A DNA stretch of 64,000 bases from Clostridiales bacterium (GTDB taxonomy: Bacteria > Bacillota > Clostridia > Christensenellales > Aristaeellaceae), in assembly GCA_004554085.1 (NCBI GenBank), contig SFNY01000026.1, positions 31,753-95,752 on the forward strand, in the 5' to 3' direction. The notes under the pieces were generated by a model. The model saw nothing but the letters and a program-made list of their open reading frames with translations. It was not told the DNA's origin and did not search any database. Shown one piece after another: positions 1 to 7,302 of this stretch (the first letter of the stretch is position 1; every line of letters begins with the position of its first letter). The position numbers and the translations under genes are program-made.

Positions 1-1
1 A

Positions 2-733
2 TTCGCTCCCGTGTCTGCGGAGCGCGTGGTGGAGCCCGCGGCACAGCCCGCAATCGATCTGCCGCTGGCGAACCTGCCGGAGCAGGCGGAAGCTGAATGC
101 GATGCGGAATCCCGCCGGATAGACCCCGACAGGCCGATGATCGCCCTGACCTTTGACGACGGCCCCGGCCCGGGCACTCGGCGCATCCTGCGGGCGCTGG
201 AGGCGGTGGATGGCCGCGCCACCTTCTGCATGGTGGGCGACCGGGTGCGCGATTACGCCCAGACCGCGCGCATGGTGGCATCTCAGGGCAGCGAGATCGC
301 CACCCACACGCTGAGCCACCCCAATCTGGCGAAGCTGAGCGCCGGGGAGGTGCGCGCCGAGCTGGAGGAGAGCATCGCGGCCATCGAACAGGTCACGGGC
401 GTGCGGCCCGGGGTGCTGCGTCCGCCCTACGGCAGCACCAGCGAGACCGTGCAGCAGATCTGCCGGGAGATGGGCGTGGTCATCGCCAACTGGAACGTGG
501 ACACCGAGGACTGGCGGGTGCGGGACGCGGATGCGATCCTGAACCACGTGCTGGACAACGCCCGGGACGGCGCGATCGTGCTCTGCCACGACCTCTACCC
601 GGAGACGGCGGCAGCCATGGAGCGGGCGGTGGAGGCGCTGGCGGAGCGGGGCTACCAGCTGGTGAGCGTATCGGAGCTGCTCGAGGCCCGGGCAGGCGGC
701 GGCAGCGCGGGAAAAATCTACTACGCCGCGTAA
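2..733 (+). CDS. Polysaccharide deacetylase, NodB domain (5' partial)
   Basis: Carbohydrate esterase family 4 protein that removes N-acetyl groups from cell-wall or other polysaccharides. All five NodB motifs are visible in order: TFDDGP, HTLSHPN (metal-binding histidines), RPPYGS, DTEDW and VLCHD. The reading frame stays open to the left edge of the window (F-A-P before a GTG at 11), so the true start, and any signal peptide or membrane anchor, lies outside. The segment ahead of the catalytic domain is acidic and proline/alanine-rich, like a linker. In spore formers such enzymes modify peptidoglycan or cortex; the substrate here is unknown. Domain call is secure, physiological role is not. 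Confidence 0.9.
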   Translation, partial: FAPVSAERVVEPAAQPAIDLPLANLPEQAEAECDAESRRIDPDRPMIALTFDDGPGPGTRRILRALEAVDGRATFCMVGDRVRDYAQTARMVASQGSEIATHTLSHPNLAKLSAGEVRAELEESIAAIEQVTGVRPGVLRPPYGSTSETVQQICREMGVVIANWNVDTEDWRVRDADAILNHVLDNARDGAIVLCHDLYPETAAAMERAVEALAERGYQLVSVSELLEARAGGGSAGKIYYAA

Positions 734-779
734 TTTTCCGCAGGTTTTTGTGTCAAAGCGCTTTTGCGGCGGATTTCGG

Positions 780-808
780 TTGCAGAACCGGGCGGATTTT
801 GCTATAAT
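780..808 (+). promoter_or_regulatory. Sigma-A-type promoter for the small membrane protein
   Basis: TTGCAG at 780-785 and a perfect TATAAT at 803-808 are separated by 17 bases, about 24 bases before the start codon at 832. The -10 is perfect, the -35 matches only 3 of 6. Confidence 0.55.
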
Positions 809-831
809 GGAAGCAGAGAGGAGGCGGGCGC

Positions 832-1107
832 ATGGGAATCTATCTTCCGGTACCGGTTGTGGCGGCGGTTCTGGCCTTTTTCTACGGGAGAACCATCCAC
901 AGCGCGTGGCTGCCCGCCATCATCACCTTCATATGCGTGCTGGTCGGGGGCCTGCTCTTTCAGGGGGTGGGTCAGATTGCCGGTGTGGTGGTCAGCGCGC
1001 TGATCATCTTCCTGCTGTTCACCCATCCGGCCCAGAAGCGCGCGGCGGAGGAGGCTGCGGCGCGCGACAAGGACGCGTCCACCCTGCCCAACGAGGAGGA
1101 CGCCTGA
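832..1107 (+). CDS. Small membrane protein, unknown function
   Basis: A 91-residue protein with roughly three hydrophobic segments (about residues 4-18, 24-45 and 47-65) and a charged, alanine-rich cytoplasmic-looking tail ending in acidic residues. The start is fixed by GAGGAGG eight bases upstream of the ATG and a promoter with a perfect -10 just before it. I do not recognise the family. It is followed by a composite hairpin repeat that probably terminates transcription. Codon use resembles its neighbours, so it is very probably a real gene. Confidence 0.7.
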   Translation: MGIYLPVPVVAAVLAFFYGRTIHSAWLPAIITFICVLVGGLLFQGVGQIAGVVVSALIIFLLFTHPAQKRAAEEAAARDKDASTLPNEEDA

Positions 1108-1159
1108 TCGAACAACTGAGAGGGTCTGCCCGGCGGCTGTGAGGCACAGCAGCCACAAG

Positions 1160-1440
1160 GCTGTCGCCGTTTGAATTGACGAACCTCTGACCCCACTGAT
1201 TCAAGGGTCAGAGGTTCTTCGCTTCTTTTCTATTCTTCGTTTTCTGATATACCCGAAATCCAGTCCGGCGCGGCGTGGCGCCGCCGCAAGTTGCCTATCG
1301 GCGTTTGAGCGAACGCAAATCGACCCCGTAGATCATGGGGTCGATTTGCTATGCTTCGTTTTTAAAGTGTCTTTCTTGCGTCCGGTTTGGGAATATGGCA
1401 CAGATTCGCTCTGTGCCGTAGGGTGGGATGCCCACATCCC
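1160..1440. repeat. Dispersed double-hairpin intergenic element (locus 1)
   Basis: Lies between convergent genes. Hairpin A has a perfect 13 bp stem (1181-1193 with 1205-1217, 11-base loop) and a pyrimidine-rich tail. About 35 bases on, a half hairpin (GAAATCCAGTCCGGC, 1253-1267) is cut off by a GC-rich module. Hairpin B is a second perfect 13 bp stem (1315-1327 with 1337-1349, loop GTAGATCAT). The lead-in around 1301 (TCGGCGTTTGAGCGAACG) and the block around 1419 (GTAGGGTGGGATGCCCACAT) recur at the other loci of the family. Confidence 0.85.
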
Positions 1441-1587
1441 GCCGGCGGCGTGGCGCCGCAGCCACAACGCTTCGCGGCAGGCTGGGCCTGCGGCCACATC
1501 GCTTCGCCGGCGGCGTGGCGCCGCAGCCACAACGCTTCGCGGCAGGCTGGGCCTGCGGCCACATCGCTTCGCCGGCGGCGTGGCGCC
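1441..1587. repeat. 65-bp tandem repeat, two full copies plus a partial
   Basis: The unit beginning GCCGGCGGCGTGGCGCC is repeated at 1441, 1506 and 1571. The first two 65-base copies look identical, and the third breaks off after about 17 bases, 7 bases before the stop codon of the AraC gene. Each unit contains nested palindromes (GGCGCC, GGCAGGCTGGGCCTGC). Single versions of the module occur at the other dispersed-element loci. Confidence 0.9.
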
Positions 1588-1594
1588 TCGCCGC

Positions 1595-2488
1595 TCAGCT
1601 TTGCCTGCGGTACTGGGCGGGGGTGCAGCCGAACGCCCTGCGGAACACCTTGCCGAAGTAGCTGGCGTCGGTGAAGCCGCAGGCGGCGGCGATCTCCGCG
1701 GCGCTCATGGCGCTCTCTCGCAGCAGGCGCGCGGCGGCATCGACCCGATGGCGGGTCAGGTACTCGGTGGGGGTGATGTCCAGTGAGCGGGTGAAGCAGC
1801 GGAAGCACTCGCGCTCGCAGACCCCGGCGGCAGCGGCCACGTCGCGCACACGAATGGGTTGAGCGAAGTTCTCGTGGATGAAGCTGAGCATGGCCTTCAG
1901 CCGCAGGCTGCTCTCCCGGGGCGCGCCGCCTCCCTGCAGCTCGGGCGCAGCCATGCGGTAGAGCAGCGCCCAGGCGGTGCACAGATGGGCGCAGACCTCC
2001 AGCTCGTAGCCCTCCGCATCCCCCTCGGCGGCTACGAAGGTGGCATTGAAGGCCGCGAGCACAGGCTGAGCGGCGGGATCCTGTGCGCGGAGGATGCGCG
2101 CGTTCAGGCTGGCGCAGCTTGCGATGGGCCCGATGTAGCGCCTTCCGATCAGCCCCGCTCCGGAGAGCAGCACGCCGTCGAAGAGCTGGGTGTGGGTGCA
2201 TCCGCAGTCGCTGCCGGGCGCGGCGATCACCTGGTGCAGCACGTTGGCGTTGACAAAGAAGCCGTCGCCCGCGTGCAGCAGCACGCTCTCCCGCTCCAGA
2301 TCCAGCTCGACGTGGCCTCGGTGGATGACAGCGAACTCGAAGTAATCGTGCCAGTGCCACAGCGCGCCCCGGTTGGGATAGCGGGTCAGCTCGCCCTCCA
2401 TGGCGGAGTAGGGGAAGTCCGGACTCTGGATGCGCACCAGCTCCCGCTGGCGCGGGGTCAATGGGACGCTGTCGGTATGCAGAATCAT
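1595..2488 (-). CDS. AraC family transcriptional regulator with cupin-like sensor domain
   Basis: A 297-residue regulator. The N-terminal ~110 residues look like an AraC-type cupin sensor (WHWHDYFEFAVIHRG, then GDGFFVNANVLHQV). The C-terminal ~100 residues contain the two helix-turn-helix motifs (IRVRDVAAAAGVCERECFR and MSAAEIAAACGFTDASYFGK) and the usual FGCTPAQYRR ending. Such proteins typically sense a small sugar-like ligand and act on nearby promoters; no target operon is obvious here, so autoregulation or a distant target is possible. ATG start at 2488, weak GGAG upstream. The stop lies next to a 65-bp tandem repeat. Confidence 0.88.
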   Translation of the reverse strand: MILHTDSVPLTPRQRELVRIQSPDFPYSAMEGELTRYPNRGALWHWHDYFEFAVIHRGHVELDLERESVLLHAGDGFFVNANVLHQVIAAPGSDCGCTHTQLFDGVLLSGAGLIGRRYIGPIASCASLNARILRAQDPAAQPVLAAFNATFVAAEGDAEGYELEVCAHLCTAWALLYRMAAPELQGGGAPRESSLRLKAMLSFIHENFAQPIRVRDVAAAAGVCERECFRCFTRSLDITPTEYLTRHRVDAAARLLRESAMSAAEIAAACGFTDASYFGKVFRRAFGCTPAQYRRQS

Positions 2489-2573
2489 GCGTTTTCTCCA
2501 AATGCTGTCGGTATTTTACCGGATCAGGTCGAGATTATCGCTTTTCTTTTCCTTGTATGTGCGGTATACTTCC

Positions 2574-2602
2574 ATTATACCAGCTGCGCAGCCAAGGCGC
2601 AA
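2574..2602 (-). promoter_or_regulatory. Promoter of the AraC gene (proximal copy)
   Basis: On the minus strand TTGCGC (2597-2602), a 17-base spacer and a perfect TATAAT (2574-2579). A near copy of the same promoter lies 220 bases further upstream. Confidence 0.7.
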
Positions 2603-2793
2603 GCGGGTGGATTCGGCGGCGCATCCGCTTGCGTCTACCGGATTTTCTTCAAAAAGGCGCGCACGATCTGTTTTCGCACTTTTCAGGCAGTGCGCGCCGC
2701 ATTTTTTCGGGGATGCTACGGGATATGTCGGGATATTACCGGAATACGTCGCGATTATCCCTTTTATTTTCGACAAATGTACAGTATAATTCC

Positions 2794-2822
2794 ATTATGC
2801 CCGAATTGTGAGCAACGCGCAA
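2794..2822 (-). promoter_or_regulatory. Second, distal promoter copy upstream of the AraC gene
   Basis: TTGCGC (2817-2822), 17 bases, CATAAT (2794-2799) on the minus strand. It shares the flanking CCACCCGC and GGAAtTATAC context with the proximal promoter. It would give a leader of about 300 bases that contains the hairpin at 2656-2698. Confidence 0.6.
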
Positions 2823-2875
2823 GCGGGTGGCGCAGCATACCGGTTTGCCAGAACGAGCCCTTGCTGCGTGAATCT

Positions 2876-2927
2876 TCTTCAAAGAGGCGTCCCCTCCCTG
2901 TATACGCCCATACAGGAAGGGGACGCC
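2876..2927 (-). terminator. Terminator of the GNAT gene
   Basis: An ~18 bp stem (2886-2903 with 2910-2927) with a 6-base loop, one mismatch, then TCTTTGAAG on the minus strand. It sits 14 bases after the GNAT stop codon. Confidence 0.75.
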
Positions 2928-2940
2928 GATATTTGTACTT

Positions 2941-3399
2941 TTATGCCTTCGGAACACTGCCGTCCGGCACGTCCAGCACCATCTGGGCGTAGGGCAGGCG
3001 CTCGAAGTCCATGCTGCGGTAGAGCTTTTCGGCGCGGAGGTTGTCCGGCTCGATCTCCAGGCGGTAGCGCGCTGCGGGCAGCAGCGCCTGAAGGTTCTCA
3101 AACAACTCGTGTCCCAGCCCCCGGCCCCGGAATTCGGGCTTGATGTAGACCTCGTCGATCCACACCGCAGGCCCTCCGGCCTCCTGGGAGTAGGTTCTGC
3201 ACAGCAGGGCGTAGCCGGCAACCTCGCCGTCGGCCTCGAAGATCAGGCCCTGCATGTAGTCGCCGGAGCGCATCATCTCGTCGAAGCCGCGCACGAGGTA
3301 GCTGTCCGGCACGGGATGCATCACGGCGGGGGAGTGATAGAAATCGTGGGCCATGCGCAGGTAGGCTGCGCGGTCGGTTTCCTGAATTCTGCGGATCAT
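2941..3399 (-). CDS. GNAT family N-acetyltransferase
   Basis: A 152-residue acetyl-CoA-dependent acyltransferase of the Gcn5-related fold. The acetyl-CoA pyrophosphate loop is seen as FRGRGLGHELF (about residues 92-102), preceded by the beta-4 strand VWIDEVYIKPE and followed by LEIEPDNLRAEKLYRSMDF, the usual alpha-4/beta-6 region. The substrate cannot be read from the sequence. It begins 24 bases after the HAD hydrolase gene on the same strand, so the two are probably co-transcribed. ATG start at 3399 with AAGGG upstream. Confidence 0.88.
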   Translation of the reverse strand: MIRRIQETDRAAYLRMAHDFYHSPAVMHPVPDSYLVRGFDEMMRSGDYMQGLIFEADGEVAGYALLCRTYSQEAGGPAVWIDEVYIKPEFRGRGLGHELFENLQALLPAARYRLEIEPDNLRAEKLYRSMDFERLPYAQMVLDVPDGSVPKA

Positions 3400-3423
3400 T
3401 TTATGGTTCCCTTCGATGAGATA

Positions 3424-4335
3424 TTATTCCACCTCGGCCTCGTCCTCGATGCCGCCGCGCGTGGGGATGTTCAGCGGAACGAACTCGCCCCGGCGGCTGT
3501 GGGCGCGCTGCACCTGCAGGGCGTGCTCCACGGTCACGTCGTGGGAGGCGCGGATGCGGCGCATCAGCATGGTCACGATGCGCTCCATGTCGCTTCCGGC
3601 GCGATAGTCGGTCTCCACGGAGAAGTCCGCGCGGCCCTGCAGGAGCAGATCGTCGGCCAGCTCGGTCTCTCCGGGCGGGTGCACCGCGATGGCGAAGCCG
3701 CCCTTCTGCTTGGTCATCTTCATGCAGGGCACGTCGGTCAAGCCGTCGGCGATGTAGATCATGTTGGAGAAGGGGATGCGGCGCTTGTACTCCGGGGTGA
3801 AGGCGTTCAGATCCCGGTCGTTGGTCACGTCCAGGATGCCCTTGTTGATGCGGAACAGATACTGGGTCTTGGAGGTGTAGTTCACTGCCGAGCAGGGCCA
3901 CACCGGAAGCCCCGATTCGTCGTAATAGAAGGACGCGGCGAAGATGGCCTTGAACTCGCGGCCGATGCGGCTGCCCTCGATGATCTCGGTCTGGCCGGAG
4001 GAGATGATGTAGTGCTCCACGTCCACGTCCAGGGTTTTACCGATCTCCCGGATGCGGCCGAACCAGTCCTCCACGCCGGGGAAGAACTCCACGCCCTTGC
4101 CCAGCTCGTGCAGCGCCTCGCGGGTCAGGCGCATGCTGCCCTTTGCCATGCGCTGCATCAGATAGAGGTAGGTCAGCACGCCGTCCATCTGGTTCTCCTG
4201 GGTGAACCTCTGGCATGCACCCCAGAACTCATTTGGCTCCACGTTGATGCCCGGCAGGAAGGTGTACTCCTGCATGTCCTTGGGGGACAGCGTCTTGTCA
4301 AAGTCGTAGATCAGTGCGACGATGGGCCTGGACAC
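3424..4335 (-). CDS. HAD-superfamily phosphatase
   Basis: A 303-residue haloacid-dehalogenase-type hydrolase. Motif I is DFDKTLSPKD near residue 11, which carries the nucleophilic Asp and the second Asp/Thr position in phosphoserine-phosphatase style. Motif II is probably YIISSGQTEI, and motif IV is IADGLTDVPCM near residue 196. A helical cap fills the interval between motifs I and II. It is probably a soluble phosphomonoesterase of unknown substrate. Start is GTG at 4335, chosen because GGGAGG lies just upstream; no good ATG competes. First gene of a two-gene unit with the GNAT gene. Confidence 0.85.
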   Translation of the reverse strand: MSRPIVALIYDFDKTLSPKDMQEYTFLPGINVEPNEFWGACQRFTQENQMDGVLTYLYLMQRMAKGSMRLTREALHELGKGVEFFPGVEDWFGRIREIGKTLDVDVEHYIISSGQTEIIEGSRIGREFKAIFAASFYYDESGLPVWPCSAVNYTSKTQYLFRINKGILDVTNDRDLNAFTPEYKRRIPFSNMIYIADGLTDVPCMKMTKQKGGFAIAVHPPGETELADDLLLQGRADFSVETDYRAGSDMERIVTMLMRRIRASHDVTVEHALQVQRAHSRRGEFVPLNIPTRGGIEDEAEVE

Positions 4336-4370
4336 GGTGAAAACCTCCCTTCACGGCGGCGAGGGCTGTT

Positions 4371-4406
4371 GAAAAACGCGCGGGCGCACCGCATGCACGC
4401 CCGCGT
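4371..4406 (-). terminator. Terminator downstream of the zinc-ribbon membrane protein
   Basis: GC-rich stem (4379-4386 with 4398-4405) with a 11-base loop, followed on the minus strand by GCGTTTTTC. Confidence 0.75.
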
Positions 4407-4430
4407 GGGTTGAGCTTATGATCGGCCTGC

Positions 4431-6098
4431 TTACTGCACGGGCACGTCCTGCACGGGCGCGTCGGTGGCGGCGGCACCGTTCACCGGATTGGCCTGGATG
4501 GTCTCGATGGGCTGGATCAACTCAGGCTCCGGGGTCGATGCGGCGGACGGCGTGGGCGAAGCCACGCCTGCGGCGTAGGGCGCGCTGTCGGAGAACAGCA
4601 GGGTCTGGGTGTTGCTGTCGGCGATGCCGCTGGCCTCGAGACCGGCGCGCTCCTGGAAGGCCTTCACAGCGGTCTGGGTCTTGCCGCCGAATGCGCCGTC
4701 GCGGTCGCTGTTCAGGTAGCCCAGCTGGTACAGGCGCTCCTGAAGCTTGAGCACGTCGTCGCTCTTGTCGCCCTTCTGCAGGATGGCGTAGGCCACGGGG
4801 GTCTGGGTGGGCTCAGGGGTCGAGCTCTGCACGGTGACCTTCTGGCCGCTGATGATGGCGGTCAGCTCGGCGGCGGACTTGGCGCTCTCCAGCTGCGTGA
4901 TGGCGTTGCCGATGATCTGCCAGTTCGCCTCGGACTTGGACACGGCGTTTGCGTCGCCCACGGACATGGCGTCCATGGTGATGGCGCTGTAAATGCTGTC
5001 CTGAATGGTGGTCAGGGCGGAGAGGAAGGTCGCGTCGTTTGCGGCGGGCTCGGCGGGCATCAGCGCGTCGATCTCGGCCTGATCCTGGGTCAGTGCGTTG
5101 ACCATGGCCAGCGTGCCGTCGGAGGTGTACTGGCCGATGCGCGCGTTGATGTAGTCGCTCTGCACGTGGGACTTGATCAGCGCCACGCCCTGCTCATAGA
5201 AGGTATCGGTCACGCCCTCGATGGGTGCGGAGCTCTGGCTGCCGCGGATGTAGCCGATCCACTTGATCGCGCCGAACACCACGGCGGCGACAACCACCAG
5301 CGCGATGAGGATCTTCACGATCTGGGACACGCCGAAGCGGCCGGCGCGGCGGTAATCCCCGTAGTCCGCATCGTCAATGTCGTCAAACACGCCCTCCTGC
5401 GGATCCTCCGCGTAGCCGTCGTAGGGGCGGTTCTCGTCATAGTCCCCGGCGTAATCCGCTTCCGGCTCTCCGGCGCGATCCTCCGGGCGCTCCTGATAAT
5501 CGTCGTACACGGGCGCGGCGCCGCGGCGATGGCGGCCGCCCTTGCGGGACTGGTCGTCCTCCAGCTTGCGGATGTACTCGCTCACGTCCCGGGAGATGCC
5601 CGCGCGTCCAGCGGACTGGATCGGGCGGCTGCGGAACTGGGAGAGGTCGATGGCCTCGTCGGGCTGCAGCTCCTCGTCGATGGCCTCCAGGGTATCCTGG
5701 GTGGCGCGGAAGATGGGCTCGCCCTCGGCGAAGGCGGCTTCACCGGCGGGGCGCTCCGGCTGCTCCGGTTCGGGTTCGGCTTCCGGCTCCGGCTCGGGCG
5801 ACATGGCCGCGCGCACGTCCTTTCGCACGTTCTCGGGCATGGAGCCGCCCTCGTACACGGGCCGGTAGGTGGTGCGGCTGTCGGGCGCGCCGCCCTCCTG
5901 GGCCGCGTCGTCCATGCTGGTATAGGTGGTACGCGTATAGCCGTTCAGCGGCTCAAAGCTCGTCTGACCGGGCGCAATTGTAAACTGGGCAGAGGTATAC
6001 GGGATGCCTCCGAAGCGGTTGTCGCCGATGGGCGCCTGGCAGCTCGGACAGATCTGATCGTCCGGCCGGATGGTTTTCCCGCACTTCGAGCAAAACAT
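4431..6098 (-). CDS. Zinc-ribbon, single-pass membrane protein with peptidoglycan-binding domain
   Basis: A 555-residue modular protein. Residues 3-20 form a zinc ribbon (CSKCGK...ICPSC, four cysteines). A long acidic, proline/glutamate-rich linker follows to about residue 255, with one membrane segment near 262-284 (ILIALVVVAAVVFGAIKWIG). Next is an alpha-helical extracellular region, then a type 1 peptidoglycan-binding domain near 440-505 (LQERLYQLGYL, FGGKTQTAVKAFQ). So the cytoplasmic zinc ribbon is tied across the membrane to the cell wall. Function unknown; a sensor or scaffold of envelope state is one inference. ATG at 6098 with GAGGAGG upstream. Its own promoter overlaps a strong inverted repeat. 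Confidence 0.8.
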   Translation of the reverse strand: MFCSKCGKTIRPDDQICPSCQAPIGDNRFGGIPYTSAQFTIAPGQTSFEPLNGYTRTTYTSMDDAAQEGGAPDSRTTYRPVYEGGSMPENVRKDVRAAMSPEPEPEAEPEPEQPERPAGEAAFAEGEPIFRATQDTLEAIDEELQPDEAIDLSQFRSRPIQSAGRAGISRDVSEYIRKLEDDQSRKGGRHRRGAAPVYDDYQERPEDRAGEPEADYAGDYDENRPYDGYAEDPQEGVFDDIDDADYGDYRRAGRFGVSQIVKILIALVVVAAVVFGAIKWIGYIRGSQSSAPIEGVTDTFYEQGVALIKSHVQSDYINARIGQYTSDGTLAMVNALTQDQAEIDALMPAEPAANDATFLSALTTIQDSIYSAITMDAMSVGDANAVSKSEANWQIIGNAITQLESAKSAAELTAIISGQKVTVQSSTPEPTQTPVAYAILQKGDKSDDVLKLQERLYQLGYLNSDRDGAFGGKTQTAVKAFQERAGLEASGIADSNTQTLLFSDSAPYAAGVASPTPSAASTPEPELIQPIETIQANPVNGAAATDAPVQDVPVQ

Positions 6099-6151
6099 GC
6101 GATGTCCTCCTCTTTCGTTCCAGCGTTTGGATTAAGGCATATAAACACATA

Positions 6152-6197
6152 GAACCATTCTACCTTACATGATAGAATGGTTCCATTTATACGTCAA
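6152..6197 (-). promoter_or_regulatory. Promoter with overlapping 11-bp inverted repeat (candidate operator)
   Basis: Minus strand: TTGACG (6192-6197), 17 bases, TATCAT (6169-6174). A perfect inverted repeat, GAACCATTCTA (6152-6162) and TAGAATGGTTC (6173-6183), spaced by 10 bases, covers the -10 and start region. A regulator bound there would block the promoter. Confidence 0.65.
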
Positions 6198-6204
6198 GAA
6201 TTTT

Positions 6205-6238
6205 ATTGTGACTTTCCTTGGACAATTCCTGTCACAAT
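6205..6238. repeat. Inverted repeat between the 6276 gene and the next promoter
   Basis: ATTGTGAC (6205-6212) pairs with GTCACAAT (6231-6238). It may be a weak terminator for the gene ending at 6276 or an upstream operator; no T-run is seen. Confidence 0.4.
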
Positions 6239-6275
6239 CAAATAAGAAGGAATTCCGATGGATTCCGGCGTTGCG

Positions 6276-6878
6276 TCAGCCCGTGTACACCGGCGGATTG
6301 CAGTTCTTGCAGGCGCCCATGCCCTCGTTCATGGCCTCGCGGATGGTCAGTGCGCGGCGGTTGGACTGGGTGCCGCAGATCTCGGCGGCGTGGTAGTATT
6401 TCGCGTTGGAGTAGACCGAATACACGATGGTGTTCAGGATGGCCTCCTGCTCGGCGGCATGCTGGGCGGCGGCCTCCTCGTCGGTGAGGGGCTCCTGGGT
6501 GGCGGAAGCGGCGGCGTCGGCGGCCTGCTGCTGGGCCAGCAGCTGGTCGATGTTGGACAGCGCGGTCACGATGCCGTCATCCGGGGCGATGGTCACGGCC
6601 ACGGGCAGGTGCGCCATGGGAGCCTCCTGGGGCAGCTCGGCTGTGGGCAGCAGGAGCGCCAGCAGCACCGCCATCTCCATGGTGGCCACGCAGCTGAGCA
6701 GCACGCGGCCGCGGGTGCGGAACACGCCCCTCCGCCACAGATAGGCGATGCCGATGGGCGGCAGCAGCAGGGTCAGCAAGAGTCCCCCCAGCGCGCGATT
6801 GCTGCGGCGGGTCGGCTCCGGCGTGTCCATGTTGGGGGTGTAGGCCGAGCCGTGGGTGGCGGTGTTGCGTTCCTTCAT
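6276..6878 (-). CDS. Membrane protein with C-terminal cysteine motif, unknown function
   Basis: About 200 residues if translated from ATG 6878, which has AGGAAG about ten bases upstream. The longer open frame runs into the preceding gene and is unlikely. Two hydrophobic segments are seen near residues 27-46 and 55-77. An alanine/glutamine-rich stretch follows, then a small C-terminal domain (SVYSNAKYYHAAEICGTQSN...MGACKNCNPP). This last part resembles the short domain with histidine and cysteines found at the ends of some secreted Firmicute proteins; I cannot name it. Five bases separate it from the TSCPD gene, so it is co-transcribed. Confidence 0.65.
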   Translation of the reverse strand: MKERNTATHGSAYTPNMDTPEPTRRSNRALGGLLLTLLLPPIGIAYLWRRGVFRTRGRVLLSCVATMEMAVLLALLLPTAELPQEAPMAHLPVAVTIAPDDGIVTALSNIDQLLAQQQAADAAASATQEPLTDEEAAAQHAAEQEAILNTIVYSVYSNAKYYHAAEICGTQSNRRALTIREAMNEGMGACKNCNPPVYTG

Positions 6879-6883
6879 GGGCT

Positions 6884-7138
6884 TCAGGCTTCCTTTCGCT
6901 GGGCCTTGAGCTGTTCGAGGGCGGTGGCCAGCTGATCCGGGCAGGACGTGCCTGCGCGACACTGGATGCCCTTGCACTTGGCGATCACGTCGTCGATCTT
7001 CATACCCTCCACCAGAATGGAGATGCCCTGGGTGTTGCCGTGGCAGCCGCCGATGAACTCCACGTGCTTGATGGTGTCCGCGTCGGCGTCGATCAGGATC
7101 ATCTGGGAACAGGTTCCGCGAGTCTTGTATTTGAACAT
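6884..7138 (-). CDS. TSCPD domain protein, TIGR03905 four-cysteine family
   Basis: An 84-residue soluble protein with four conserved cysteines (GTCSQM, GGCHGN, GIQCRAGTSCPDQLA). The TSCPD motif is also found at the C-terminus of some adenosylcobalamin-dependent ribonucleotide reductases and in YbeD-like small proteins. A metal site or redox role is likely but undemonstrated. The start at 7138 is chosen because AGGAGG stands just before it and a good promoter ends 30 bases upstream; the open frame further upstream overlaps that promoter. First gene of a two-gene unit with the membrane protein at 6276. Confidence 0.85.
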   Translation of the reverse strand: MFKYKTRGTCSQMILIDADADTIKHVEFIGGCHGNTQGISILVEGMKIDDVIAKCKGIQCRAGTSCPDQLATALEQLKAQRKEA

Positions 7139-7165
7139 GGTCAAACCTCCTATGAATTCACTGAT

Positions 7166-7194
7166 ATTATATACGGACGGCGCGGCAAAGTCAA
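7166..7194 (-). promoter_or_regulatory. Sigma-A promoter for the TSCPD gene
   Basis: Minus strand TTGACT (7189-7194), 17 bases, TATAAT (7166-7171); nearly consensus. Confidence 0.8.
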
Positions 7195-7232
7195 GAATGG
7201 CCCGCAGGGCGCAGATTCTTGCGCGCCGGGGC

Positions 7233-7261
7233 TTGAAATTCTGTCGAAATGGTTGTATCAT
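7233..7261 (+). promoter_or_regulatory. Sigma-A promoter for galM
   Basis: TTGAAA (7233-7238), 17 bases, TATCAT (7256-7261), 42 bases before the ATG and divergent from the TSCPD promoter. Confidence 0.65.
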
Positions 7262-7302
7262 GGTAATCGGAGATTTATGATTTTTCAGGAGGTTGAACAT
7301 CT

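Larger units (their letters stand above)
2489..2930 (-). repeat. Tandemly duplicated promoter-leader-terminator region upstream of the AraC gene
   Basis: This 450-base gap contains two diverged copies of one module. The matching pieces are offset by 220 bases: -10/-35 pairs at 2574-2602 and 2794-2822, GATTATC at 2533 and 2753, TACCGGA at 2517 and 2737. Each module is preceded on the minus strand by a hairpin followed by TTTGAAGAA (2656-2698 and 2886-2927). The distal copy has lost the start codon. Confidence 0.75.
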
